64,000 nucleotides of DNA, taken from the NCBI RefSeq assembly GCF_902158555.1, contig NZ_CABGGS010000001.1, forward strand, positions 1 through 64,000, in the 5' to 3' direction. The notes beneath the pieces were generated by a model. The model saw only the letters and a list, made by a program, of their open reading frames with translations, made no database searches and was not told the origin of the DNA. Within the stretch, counting starts at the first letter, position 1, and each line of letters starts with the position of its first letter. The position numbers and the translations under genes are program-made. Source of the DNA: Klebsiella spallanzanii. GTDB lineage: Bacteria; Pseudomonadota; Gammaproteobacteria; Enterobacterales; Enterobacteriaceae. Below are positions 1 to 8,381 of the stretch, in pieces.

Positions 1-125
1 GATGGAATATAACAACGAGCGGCCTCATGAATCCCTGAATAACCTGACACCGGAAGAGTACCGGCTGATGGCTGAAAAACCGGAACTCTCAAAAAGTGCA
101 TGGAACTGAAGCAGGGGTGCTTACA
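1..125 (+). mobile_element. 3' end of an IS3-family insertion sequence (partial, cut by window edge)
   Basis: The window opens inside the C-terminus of an IS3-type OrfB transposase (rve/DDE integrase fold), reading 2-109 and ending with tga at 107-109. The residues YNNERPHESLNNLTPEEYR are the typical end of this family. The element appears to end at about 125: read on the minus strand the terminus starts TGTAAGCACCCCTG, and IS3 elements characteristically begin with TG. The element butts directly into the reading frame of the neighbouring immunity gene and supplies its stop codon. The exact IS name was not determined. Confidence 0.75.
2..109 (+). CDS. IS3-family transposase OrfB, C-terminal fragment
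   Basis: Thirty-five in-frame codons followed by tga encode the conserved tail of an IS3-family DDE transposase (the region after the catalytic Glu, with the NxxRPHxSL signature). The gene enters from the left edge, so its start and catalytic D and D residues lie outside the window. The fragment looks intact as far as it goes. Its role is transposition of the flanking IS; nothing suggests a function in the CDI locus other than disruption of the adjacent immunity gene. Confidence 0.75.
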   Translation: MEYNNERPHESLNNLTPEEYRLMAEKPELSKSAWN

Positions 126-591
126 ATGCAGCCCCAATATCCTCAGAAGAACTGGTATCAGAAATTACTACATAGTCTTTTTCATCGATTCTATCGCCAG
201 ACCATCCCTCTAGCTTTTCATGAATTGTTGGCCTAAAAGTAATCATGCCGTCTAATTGGGTAATAGAACAACTATTCATTTTTTTGAATAGTGATTTTTT
301 AGTTTTATAACCAAACTTATCCATTATATCTTTTACCCACCCAAGATATCTCTCATTGGACTTCTCCAACGAAAAAAAATCCTGATCGTCAGGATCAACC
401 AACCGACTTGCTGATAATGCAAGCATTATTGCACTCCCCATTTTTGCATCGGTGCAATCTAAATTCAGTATAATACATTCGCCCTCAGGATCTTTTAATT
501 GTGATCTATAGCCCGAATAGGTTTCTATTATATAAATATCTTGATTAAACTTAGCACTAGAGTGTCTCATTCTTTTAAAATCGCTATTCAT
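121..591 (-). pseudogene. Orphan CdiI-type immunity gene, C-terminus cut by IS end
   Basis: Encodes 156 residues clearly paralogous to the live CdiI at 2506-3012. Shared features include a KTKKxxFKKMN segment, an LEGWSGDRI / LESWSGDRI segment and a final SxEDxGAAL. The live copy continues for another 13 residues after GAAL. This copy stops there because the IS3 terminus at about 125 supplies a taa. The start ATG (589-591) overlaps the stop of the upstream orphan toxin as TAATG, the translational coupling expected of a toxin/immunity pair. The family resembles the CDI immunity family once called DUF1436. Protein activity without the C-terminal tail is uncertain. Confidence 0.7.
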
Positions 592-971
592 TATTTCACC
601 ACCGTTATTTTCACATTTACGCCCTTATCTGTACCGTAAACAATTGCTTTATTTATCTACTCCCATTGCTGGGTTGTTGTGACCTTAGGAACGGCAACAA
701 TAACTTCCCGTTTGGTTATATTCTTTGCATATACAACTTTCCCCTTCAACTCATACTCTTTGAATGTTAGAGTAGAGTCGATATCCCCTTTAAGCTTTGT
801 ATAAATCCTACCAGGATTTTCAATACGGGAACGTGTGTTAGTATCCAGCGTTTTCACACTAGTTGCGACCCTACTTTTCTCATCAAAAAAATCAAATGTT
901 TTAAAGTTTTCTGGAAGCCTGCTTGCTGGCGGTAACTGTCCCATTGCCTTGTGTTTCAGTAATCTGGGCAC
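591..971 (-). pseudogene. Orphan CdiA-CT toxin tip with internal stop codon
   Basis: Paralogue of the CdiA toxin tip (residues from about 1665 of CdiA): both start QLPPASRLPENFKTFDFFD, and both share a SVKTL segment, a VAVPK segment and TTxQQWE. Here tag at 657-659 follows QQWE, where the live copy has His. The frame then continues for 21 residues (INKAIVYG...ITVVK) to taa at 591-593, matching the live C-terminus. The gene is therefore disrupted by a nonsense codon. A gtg at 971 or atg at 944 could start the fragment, but it has no signal peptide or delivery domain, as usual for orphan cdiA-CT modules. It overlaps its immunity gene by one base. Confidence 0.75.
889..940. repeat. 52-bp perfect direct repeat, orphan copy
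   Basis: Bases 889-940 are identical to 3307-3358 inside cdiA, in the same orientation. The repeat encodes the junction QLPPASRLPENFKTFDFF at which the toxin tip starts. Sequence identity drops sharply on both sides. This is the kind of short homology that would let the orphan tip recombine onto cdiA. Confidence 0.85.
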
Positions 972-1103
972 ACGCGTGACTTACCGTTCGTGACAGGTTC
1001 AGCCCTTCATGCTGCCGGTTTCGCAGCACTACTACGGCCTCGGCTGACTTCTGCCGCCCCATCCCGGCACTTCACAGCACCAGTCACGGCACACATACAA
1101 ATG
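972..1103. other. GC-rich fragment of unrecognised origin between orphan modules
   Basis: About 130 bases of clearly higher GC than the surrounding AT-rich orphan modules, with no credible gene. A small plus-strand reading frame exists (990-1184) but it runs out into AT-rich sequence and has no ribosome-binding site. The composition break suggests a remnant of another mobile element, but I cannot name it. Confidence 0.35.
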
Positions 1104-1126
1104 GCCCCTTTAAAAATAAAAGGGGC
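1104..1126. terminator. Hairpin, possible terminator
   Basis: Perfect 8-bp stem (GCCCCTTT / AAAGGGGC) around a 7-base A-rich loop, 45 bases beyond the stop of the minus-strand gene at 1171. It lacks a clean T-run after the stem on the minus strand, so termination is only plausible. Confidence 0.35.
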
Positions 1127-1170
1127 ATCTAACAATCGACCGTTCACCACTGTTCAGGCGATTAATGTAT

Positions 1171-1566
1171 TCAATCTAGCTTAGATCCGGGAACGTAGTC
1201 AGGATCCTCGTCATCAGAATCCCAAAAATTAACTGGAGGGGCATATGCTCCATTATGTATTACAGGACACCATCCAAAATCATTATAAAATAAAGACAGT
1301 TCAACAATCTCATATATGTCATCACTTTCCTGGTTTAAAGTTATTAGTGCAGGTTCGTAATGGGTATACAAACCTCCCGCTCCTGCCATGGCTCGTTCCT
1401 CAAATAATTCTCGGTCCCAATCATAGACAACACCAAGTGTATCTGGGATAACTGTAAAAAACATGATCTCAAATTTATCAGAAACCTGAACTCTACATGG
1501 TATATTTTTTTGCTTTGAGAGCATTCCGGTAATTAAGTTATCTGGAAATTTAATCTTCAACATCAT
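1171..1566 (-). CDS. Hypothetical small acidic protein, candidate orphan immunity protein
   Basis: Encodes 131 residues from ATG 1566 (aaagg lies nine bases upstream; an upstream TTG at 1575 would add three residues). I do not recognise the family. The protein has no signal peptide or membrane segment, an acidic C-terminus (DSDDEDPD), and an AT-rich composition like its neighbours. It sits between two orphan CDI toxin/immunity modules and reads the same way, so an orphan immunity protein is the natural guess, though no toxin frame lies directly upstream. Function otherwise unknown. Confidence 0.5.
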   Translation of the reverse strand: MMLKIKFPDNLITGMLSKQKNIPCRVQVSDKFEIMFFTVIPDTLGVVYDWDRELFEERAMAGAGGLYTHYEPALITLNQESDDIYEIVELSLFYNDFGWCPVIHNGAYAPPVNFWDSDDEDPDYVPGSKLD

Positions 1567-1688
1567 TTTTGCCAACCTTTATATAATCCTTCATATACAA
1601 GATTAATAATAGACAAATATCAACAGTATATTTTATTAGATTTTCAAGCCCAATTAAATCACACCCCTTCCCTGGAAACAAGAATATC

Positions 1689-2039
1689 TTATTTAGAGAA
1701 AACATTACCACTTATTGATATATAAGGTGCGACTCTCACCTCAGTTCTACTAACAAAAGAATTCGAATTCAGTTCGACATATAAATACTCACCTTTTGTA
1801 TCTTTCCCTAGTAAAAGCGAACCAACCCCATCAATAGAATTATCAACAACATTGACTTCTCCATGCTTTATCACATAATGAACCCATCCTTCAACAATAC
1901 TAAATGAAAAATCGATGCTGAATCCATGGTCATCCTTAACATGATAAATAAAACTTACATTCTCCCGCTCAAAGTAAACCGGTTCACTTTCAAAAAAAGC
2001 CAACAATTCAATCTCATCAGGAAAATTTTCTATAAACAT
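1689..2039 (-). CDS. Hypothetical protein, probable immunity partner of the 2039-2365 orphan toxin
   Basis: Encodes 116 residues with no signal peptide or membrane helix. Its ATG (2037-2039) overlaps the stop of the upstream toxin-like fragment as TAATG, the same arrangement seen at the other orphan pair. No family is recognised. Gene order, overlap, size and AT-rich composition all point to a cognate CDI immunity protein. Assignment rests on context, not on sequence similarity. Confidence 0.55.
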   Translation of the reverse strand: MFIENFPDEIELLAFFESEPVYFERENVSFIYHVKDDHGFSIDFSFSIVEGWVHYVIKHGEVNVVDNSIDGVGSLLLGKDTKGEYLYVELNSNSFVSRTEVRVAPYISISGNVFSK

Positions 2040-2365
2040 TATTGGGTCGCTCCATTTTTCGGTATTGTTGTAATAAACTTACAAGAACCTAGTGTTGTTG
2101 TCACTAAATTACCCATTTCACCTGTAAATATTGTCATCGTTTTTGTTGGATTACCACCAAATTTATCGATGCTAATATTTTTATCCAATACAACAACGCG
2201 CCCATAGCGGTGACCATCTTTACTATCGACTACACGACTAATTGGAACATTTTCAATATCTCGGATTTGGAGAATCCCCTTTAAGTCCGATTGACTGACT
2301 GTAAATTGGCTAGCATTTTTATCTGAAAAGTACCGTTTAACAACATGTTTCCAGCCTTTTACCAA
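2039..2365 (-). CDS. Orphan CdiA-CT-like toxin fragment (possible BECR-type RNase)
   Basis: Encodes about 108 residues. The frame is open from 2407 but offers only TTG (2365) or rarer starts and no ATG, consistent with a displaced toxin tip that is silent unless recombined onto cdiA. Near the C-terminus TKTMTIFTGEMGNLVTTTLG resembles the T..VxTDxxGNLVTxxPG ending of RNase toxins in polymorphic and CDI systems (barnase/EndoU/colicin-E5/RelE-like fold); this is from memory and not proven. The preceding ISRVVDSKDGHRYGRVVV segment fits that ending. It overlaps the downstream gene by one base. Confidence 0.5.
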   Translation of the reverse strand: MVKGWKHVVKRYFSDKNASQFTVSQSDLKGILQIRDIENVPISRVVDSKDGHRYGRVVVLDKNISIDKFGGNPTKTMTIFTGEMGNLVTTTLGSCKFITTIPKNGATQ

Positions 2366-2505
2366 GACATTAGTTATGGATTGAACGATAGTTTTTTTAA
2401 TTAGGCCCTAATGGACTCGTATAGATATTTTCTGTACAGATGTAGCCTGCTAAGTAAGATACTCCCCTCATACAGAAGGGAGATATCAAAATAGTCTGAA
2501 AATAA

Positions 2506-3012
2506 TTACACTCGACTCTTACATCTGGCAAAAGCCAAACGTAGAGCGGCACCTACATCCTCATAAGAAACAGTGTCAGGAATGATGACATAATCAGATT
2601 CACTTATTCTATCTCCAGACCAACTTTCCAGTTTATCATGGCACATTGGCTCAATAGTTATTACCCCATTAACCCTGCGGATATTACAAAGATTCATTTT
2701 TTTAAACATTACTTTTTTTGTCTTATAACTATATTTTTGCATTATGTTAGCAACCCATTTCTTATAATGAATCCCAACTATATCTCGATCAAAAAAACAG
2801 TTTTCCTCAGGGTTAACTATTTTACTATTATCCAGAGCAACACAGACCGCGCTACCCAAATCAAAGTCTGAGCTATCTGCATTCAGAATCGAACAATAGC
2901 TTTCGTAGTCGTTTATCAATATACGGCAGCCTGATAACGTCACGATACTATACAAATCACCATTAAAGCTGACACTGGCATTATCACCCTGTGTTAAGTG
3001 TATATTTTTCAT
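2506..3012 (-). CDS. cdiI: CDI immunity protein CdiI
   Basis: Encodes 168 residues directly after cdiA. Its ATG overlaps the cdiA stop (ATGA, 4 bp), so the two are translationally coupled. It should bind and neutralise the CdiA toxin tip in the cytoplasm of the producing cell. There is no signal peptide. The C-terminal half (WSGDRISESDYVIIPDT then DVGAALRLAFARC) matches the CDI immunity family formerly DUF1436. The truncated gene at 121-591 is a paralogue, just as the two toxin tips are paralogues, so the pairs seem to have arisen by duplication and divergence. It is AT-rich relative to cdiB and the body of cdiA, typical of exchanged toxin/immunity tips. Confidence 0.85.
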   Translation of the reverse strand: MKNIHLTQGDNASVSFNGDLYSIVTLSGCRILINDYESYCSILNADSSDFDLGSAVCVALDNSKIVNPEENCFFDRDIVGIHYKKWVANIMQKYSYKTKKVMFKKMNLCNIRRVNGVITIEPMCHDKLESWSGDRISESDYVIIPDTVSYEDVGAALRLAFARCKSRV

Positions 3013-6000
3013 TTAACCACCGTAATTAAAACATTAACGTTCTTGGTTTTTCCATAAGCAATAGCATTATTAATATGCTCCCACTGCTGATTTGTTGTGG
3101 CTTTAGGCACAGCAACCAATACATCCTTCCTTACTATATCTGATGTTTTAAGAGTGAAACCACTTTTTGTTGCAGATACATAGTTTGCAGCCTTATCAAT
3201 ATCACGTTTTAAAGAATAATAAATTTCTTTAGGTGTTCTAATTTTTGCTGCGGTTTGCGTGTTAAGAGTTTTAACACTTATGGCAATACCTTTCCTCGCA
3301 TCAAAGAAATCAAATGTTTTAAAGTTTTCTGGAAGCCTGCTTGCTGGCGGTAACTGTCTGGCCATATAGTCCTCAAACGTAAATCCCTGTTTGTAATTTC
3401 CCTCGACCCAGCTCATCGGAGTTCGGCTTCCATCCTTCTCAATTTTATATATATCCCGAATATCAACAAGACTGCGAGAATTTTTTGCTACAACCTTCTC
3501 AAGCGCCTTAACCCCATTAACCGTGAGCTTCGCGCCATACTTGGCAGCCCCCGCAACACCCAGCACCGACGTTACAGCCTCCGTCATCAACTGACCAAAT
3601 TCCAGGCCTGCGCTGTAGGCTCCATTCACGCCCGCTTTTTGATAGCTGGCTTTCATGGCATCAAGACGGGCTACATAACTCTGCTTGACGCTGTTAGTGA
3701 TTGCAGACCAGACGTCATCTTCACGCATCAAAGCTTTAAACGCGTCAATCGCCTGCGAGGGATTTTCCATCAAAGCAATCGCGCTCTGGGCGGTCTCAAC
3801 GAATTCAACCGGAACACCTGAGACCATACCAGCCAGAAACGCACCGTTCTGCGTCTGACTCGTTACTCCCCACCGGGCTTTCACAAACGCTTTTTCCATC
3901 GGCGTTTTAGCGGCAGCCAAATCCTTGTCCATCAGCTCTTTTTGCTTATGGCTTAGATAGTTATACCGGAACGTCGTCTCTGCTGCATTGGCACCGCTGT
4001 ATACCCCATTTGCTTTCCCGGTAAAGACGGCACCTGCAGTTGCGCCCAGAACTCTTGCCATCTGCGCCTGCTGCTCGGACTTAACCCGCCACTGTTCAGG
4101 TTTAACGGTGTTTTCCCCCAAAAGCACTCCGGCCAGTTCCGCAGCCAGCGCCCCTGCCGCAGCCCCCTTACCATCGCCGCCGGCAATCTCGGCGCTGATG
4201 CCCGACAGCACCGCGTGGCTGAGCATTCTGCCATGCGGCCCCAGCACCTGACCGTTGTCGCCAATCAGCCCCGCCCCTTCGGCGTTGATCTGACCGGCGA
4301 CGTTCGCCAGCAGGGCCGTGCTCAGATTATCCCGGAAGCTACCGCCGTTGATGGCGGTGTTCAGGCTGGAGCTGATAACCGACTGCCCGGCAATCCGCTG
4401 GGCGATTTTGGCCCAGCCCTCATTCTTAATCAGCACGGGCAGGCGGGCTTTATCCGCCGGGACATCCAGCCCCATCATTTTGTCGAACCCGGCCAGCGCG
4501 CCGCCAATCGCCATCGACGTCGCCAGCGATTTCACCGAACTGCTGCTGCCCATCGTTTTCAGGGTTTTCGACAGGTTACCCTTGTGTTCAACCAGCGCCA
4601 CCGCGGCCTGCGACATCAGCGATGACATCCCGGCATAGGCCGAGCCATAGACCATCGTCGCGGTCGTGCCTGCCGCTCCGGTGGCCGATACCGCGCTGGT
4701 CGCTGCTGCCGCCGCCAGTCCGGTTCCCGCCGTGGCGGCCGCCACCGCAACAGCAATCACTGCCGCCACCACCGGGTTCAGGCTCTGGCTTTTATAGTTC
4801 CAGCTGTCGTAAGCGTTCTTAACCGTATTCCACTGCACATCGCTGCGGGTATTCAGTCCCTTCAGCCACGCGGTGCCGGGCAGCTCACCCAGCGCGGTCA
4901 CGGCACCCTGCAGCGTCTGCGCATTTTTGGTCCGCACATCAGCGCTGATGCCGCTAGCCGCATCGATGGTCAGCTTGCCACCCGCATGAATTGACGGCAG
5001 GACCCACTTATCTTCGCTGTAGCCCCGGTTGCTCTGCTTGATGTAAAAACCTTTCGAGTTAGTTACCGTCTGCTCGAAAGTGGTATTTTTCACCGCCCGG
5101 AAGTTGACCTTTCCGTTGGTGCTGGTGAGGCGAGCGTTTTTCCCTGCCGCGATTTTACTCGCCTCATAGGTGCTGTCGTCGCGGCTCAGCAGGTTGATAT
5201 CGCCCCCGGCGGTAAACTCGGTGACCCTTTTTATCGTCTCGTGCTTCGTCTTTTTAATGGTGGTTTTCTTACCCCACCACTTGCGCTTGACGGTTTTCTT
5301 CTCGTAGTGGCTCGATTCCTCCATCGCCTGGGCATACAACCAGCCGCCTTTCGCCGCCACGTCCATCGTGCCTTTTGCAATCAGCCGGGTCGCCTGGAAC
5401 AGAATGCTGCCGCCGGAAATCACCGTCAGCGCCGCGCCTGAGTTCAGCGTGACGCCGGTCTGGGTGACCGCTTCGCTCCAGCTGCTGCCCTTTTCCCGAT
5501 ATTGCGTCCCCTTCACCGCCTCCAGGCGCATATTGCCGCCAGAGGTCAGGAAGATATTGCCATTGGAGGTCAGACTGCTGCCCGCCGCCTGAATCGTTCC
5601 ACTGGCCGCCAGCGTCAGCTGGTTTGCACCGCGTAGACTGCTGAATACGTTGAGTTCATCATGGTTATTGTCATTTTTACCGTCGGTGACGCTGTAACCT
5701 TTGGCGGGCAACAGGATATGCCTGCCGGCCTGCAGGGTGGCTTTATCTCCGGCGACCACGCTGGCGCCGGGCAGCGAGATATCCGCCGCCGCGCTGATCA
5801 GCAGGTTTTTGCCTGCCTTCAGCACGCTGCGCAGCTCCGGCGTACGGCTGGCGGGGAAATACGGGCTGAAGCGCTCGCTGAGTGTACGCATACTGAAATC
5901 AGCCTGCGCCCTTGAAGTCATGCTGATGTTCCCGCCAGCCTCCGCACGAATGCCTTTTAAGGTCAGGTTTTTACCGCTGCTGAGGGTAATATCACCCGAT

Positions 6001-8348
6001 GCACGCAGCGGATCGCCCGGCAACATGCGGTTTAACAGTTCCTGTTTCCGCTCTGCAGAAAGCTGAACGCCGGGGCGCTGATGGTCCAGCATCGCTTCAT
6101 TTTTATCGACGGTGATATCACCGCCCGCCGTCATGGCGATGTTTTTGCTCTGTACCGGCAGGCGGGTGTTTTTGAGCAGAATATTGCCGCCCGCGTTAAT
6201 GAAGAGATCGCCAGTGGCTTCGAGGCTTCCCAGCCAGCGGGTACCGTCGGCATGAAAGTAGTGCGGCGCTTCGCTGGTGTGCGAGGTGACGTTGCCGCTG
6301 CGGCTGACGAGGGTAATATTGCGCCCTTTCACTTCACTCTGCTTGACTTCAAGCCCGCCGCCGGAGAGTACGGAGATATCTTTCCCCGCCGTCAGCAGCG
6401 CCTGCGTCATGCGGGTGGTTTTATCCGCCAGCAGCGTGATGTCGCCGGTCGCCTTCATCACATCGCTGGTAATAATCGTGCCGGAGCGCAGGAGGATATT
6501 ATTGGCGGTGATAGTGTCGGGACGTGCAATGACGCTGGCGTATTTAGCACCGCCGGGATGCGGTTCGCTGCTTTCAATGCGTTCGGAGAAGTCGGCAACC
6601 AGGTTGCCGCCTGCTTTCAGACGGGAAACATGTAATTTACTCTGCACCCAGTCGGTTGTTTCACTTGAATGTCGAAATTTATGCTCTTGTGGAATGCCAT
6701 ATAGTTTAGAAACCCCTTTTTCTTTCTCCGGGGCGAGGGCTCGGGAGACTGGATTATTTCCGTAGAAGAAATATTTTTGCAAAACACCTTCATAACGGTT
6801 TTCGTTGATAAGTGAACGTCCGGTCAGTATTGCATCACGAGCAGCGCTAATATCTCCCAGCCTGTTAACCAGGCTAGTGGAATGGATATAGAGATTTTGC
6901 CCCGCGCTGATAACCGGTCTGGCCCCCTGAATTTGCACGGTATAGCGTGTTTTTTCAGTATTCAACCAGGTCAGGTTTGCAAAATCAACCGAACCGAACC
7001 AACGTTCAGGCTCACCGGTATCCATAGCACCAGTCACCCGAACAGGAGCCATAAGACCGCCGTGCGGCCCTAAATGTGTCCAGTACCAACCCAGCCGGTT
7101 ATTCGACACCTGCGCACTTCCCGGCTTCTCCGTTCGTACCACCGCCTCAGCTTTATTAATCACATTCTCAAGCCGGTCCGTCCGTATCACCAAATCGCCG
7201 CTGTTGGTCTGAATACGCGCCGAGCGGTTCTCCACCAGCTTCGCCTTATTCCCCTTCGCGTCCTTCTGGATCCACATACTCTTGTTGCTGTGCAGTGCAG
7301 CGCCGTTGGTATTGCGCACCGTCTCAGCGAAAATACGCATATCGCCGTGGGCGGTGGTGGCGCTGCGGTTTTCCAGCGTCGTGGCAGCCAGGGTCATATC
7401 GCGTTCGGCCCTGACGCTGGCACCCGCCGTGGTGGATAAGCTACGGGCGCTGACGTTCAGGTCGGTCTGCGCTTTCACGTTGCCGAGGGTGATTTTCCCC
7501 GCCGTAGTCAGCGAAATGTCCCGCTGGGTCGAGGTGATGTCATTAAGATTGACGCCAACGCCAGCTTCCGTCGCCACCAGGCGTATTTTATTGGCGTACA
7601 TCCCGCCCAGCGCTTTGGTGTCTACTGCCAGTTGAGGTTTCGCGCCCTCCCCGGCAATGGGCTTAATGCTGCCATCCTGAAAATTAACCTTGTTCGCCCC
7701 CTGGGTCAGGCTCACCGTGCGACCGCGAATTTTACCGTTCAGCTCCGTCGCCCGGCTGATCACATCGACATACTCCGCCGAACCGCCGTCAAGACCCTTG
7801 CTGCCGATAATCACGCTGCCTTTTTTCACCTCCAGCGCGCTCAGCGCCCCCTGCTTATCCAGTTGCGGCTTACCGGTGGTCAGCGTCACGCCAGGGGTAT
7901 TGATAAAACTGCACCCGTCGCAGGTAATGCCGTTCGGGTTGGCAATCATCACGTTAGCCTTCTTCCCGGCCACCTCCAGCTTGCCGTTCAGCGTCGAACG
8001 GGTGCCGCTCGTCACTTCATTGATAATCAGCTCCGCCGCCTTGCCTTTGAGATTCGGGTTTGCCCCGAGCTGTCCAGCCAGCTGCGATTTCGCCGCAGCG
8101 GTGGCGTTATTCAGTACCGCGCCGGGGGCGTTAATGCTGAAATCGGTGTAGCGGTTATGCGAAATACCCGCAGAATTGGGGGTGGCGATATTGACCACCG
8201 GGACGTTGCCCGGCTTCATCACCACTTTGCTGTTGCCGTTCGCCGCCGTGATACCGGCGGCGATGGCGGGGTGCATGGGCTGCACGGCGGTCAGATAAAT
8301 CAACAGCCAGCCTGCCGCCCGCGCTAACGGGTGGAGTAGTTTTTCCAT
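3009..8348 (-). CDS. cdiA: CdiA contact-dependent inhibition effector (TpsA exoprotein)
   Basis: Encodes 1779 residues, short for a CdiA. Residues 1-31 form a signal peptide. A TPS/haemagglutination domain follows (about 35-160, with NPNG then CDGC near 137-146). Next are filamentous haemagglutinin repeats to about 1150, an Ala/Gly-rich DUF637-like region (about 1210-1430) and a pretoxin region. At about 1454 the pretoxin has NAAETTFRYNYLSH where E. coli proteins carry VENN. The toxin tip starts near 1665 (QLPPASRL) and is AT-rich. The tip resembles CDI nuclease-type domains with an SVKTL core, but I cannot assign chemistry safely. CdiB should export the protein; contact would deliver the tip to neighbours. 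The 52-bp repeat 3307-3358 marks the exchange point. Confidence 0.9.
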   Translation of the reverse strand: MEKLLHPLARAAGWLLIYLTAVQPMHPAIAAGITAANGNSKVVMKPGNVPVVNIATPNSAGISHNRYTDFSINAPGAVLNNATAAAKSQLAGQLGANPNLKGKAAELIINEVTSGTRSTLNGKLEVAGKKANVMIANPNGITCDGCSFINTPGVTLTTGKPQLDKQGALSALEVKKGSVIIGSKGLDGGSAEYVDVISRATELNGKIRGRTVSLTQGANKVNFQDGSIKPIAGEGAKPQLAVDTKALGGMYANKIRLVATEAGVGVNLNDITSTQRDISLTTAGKITLGNVKAQTDLNVSARSLSTTAGASVRAERDMTLAATTLENRSATTAHGDMRIFAETVRNTNGAALHSNKSMWIQKDAKGNKAKLVENRSARIQTNSGDLVIRTDRLENVINKAEAVVRTEKPGSAQVSNNRLGWYWTHLGPHGGLMAPVRVTGAMDTGEPERWFGSVDFANLTWLNTEKTRYTVQIQGARPVISAGQNLYIHSTSLVNRLGDISAARDAILTGRSLINENRYEGVLQKYFFYGNNPVSRALAPEKEKGVSKLYGIPQEHKFRHSSETTDWVQSKLHVSRLKAGGNLVADFSERIESSEPHPGGAKYASVIARPDTITANNILLRSGTIITSDVMKATGDITLLADKTTRMTQALLTAGKDISVLSGGGLEVKQSEVKGRNITLVSRSGNVTSHTSEAPHYFHADGTRWLGSLEATGDLFINAGGNILLKNTRLPVQSKNIAMTAGGDITVDKNEAMLDHQRPGVQLSAERKQELLNRMLPGDPLRASGDITLSSGKNLTLKGIRAEAGGNISMTSRAQADFSMRTLSERFSPYFPASRTPELRSVLKAGKNLLISAAADISLPGASVVAGDKATLQAGRHILLPAKGYSVTDGKNDNNHDELNVFSSLRGANQLTLAASGTIQAAGSSLTSNGNIFLTSGGNMRLEAVKGTQYREKGSSWSEAVTQTGVTLNSGAALTVISGGSILFQATRLIAKGTMDVAAKGGWLYAQAMEESSHYEKKTVKRKWWGKKTTIKKTKHETIKRVTEFTAGGDINLLSRDDSTYEASKIAAGKNARLTSTNGKVNFRAVKNTTFEQTVTNSKGFYIKQSNRGYSEDKWVLPSIHAGGKLTIDAASGISADVRTKNAQTLQGAVTALGELPGTAWLKGLNTRSDVQWNTVKNAYDSWNYKSQSLNPVVAAVIAVAVAAATAGTGLAAAAATSAVSATGAAGTTATMVYGSAYAGMSSLMSQAAVALVEHKGNLSKTLKTMGSSSSVKSLATSMAIGGALAGFDKMMGLDVPADKARLPVLIKNEGWAKIAQRIAGQSVISSSLNTAINGGSFRDNLSTALLANVAGQINAEGAGLIGDNGQVLGPHGRMLSHAVLSGISAEIAGGDGKGAAAGALAAELAGVLLGENTVKPEQWRVKSEQQAQMARVLGATAGAVFTGKANGVYSGANAAETTFRYNYLSHKQKELMDKDLAAAKTPMEKAFVKARWGVTSQTQNGAFLAGMVSGVPVEFVETAQSAIALMENPSQAIDAFKALMREDDVWSAITNSVKQSYVARLDAMKASYQKAGVNGAYSAGLEFGQLMTEAVTSVLGVAGAAKYGAKLTVNGVKALEKVVAKNSRSLVDIRDIYKIEKDGSRTPMSWVEGNYKQGFTFEDYMARQLPPASRLPENFKTFDFFDARKGIAISVKTLNTQTAAKIRTPKEIYYSLKRDIDKAANYVSATKSGFTLKTSDIVRKDVLVAVPKATTNQQWEHINNAIAYGKTKNVNVLITVVK
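3307..3358. repeat. 52-bp perfect direct repeat, cdiA copy
   Basis: Identical to 889-940 and in the same orientation. It lies exactly at the start of the CdiA toxin tip, so homologous recombination between the two copies would delete the intervening 2.4 kb and replace the tip and immunity gene. Confidence 0.85.
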
Positions 8349-8381
8349 TGTGATAAATATCCTTATTTGTTGTGCCGGCAG

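Noticed and set aside
990..1184. Plus-strand 64-codon frame in the GC-rich fragment
   Set aside because: No ribosome-binding site, mixed composition, runs from a GC-rich remnant into AT-rich DNA; no family recognised.
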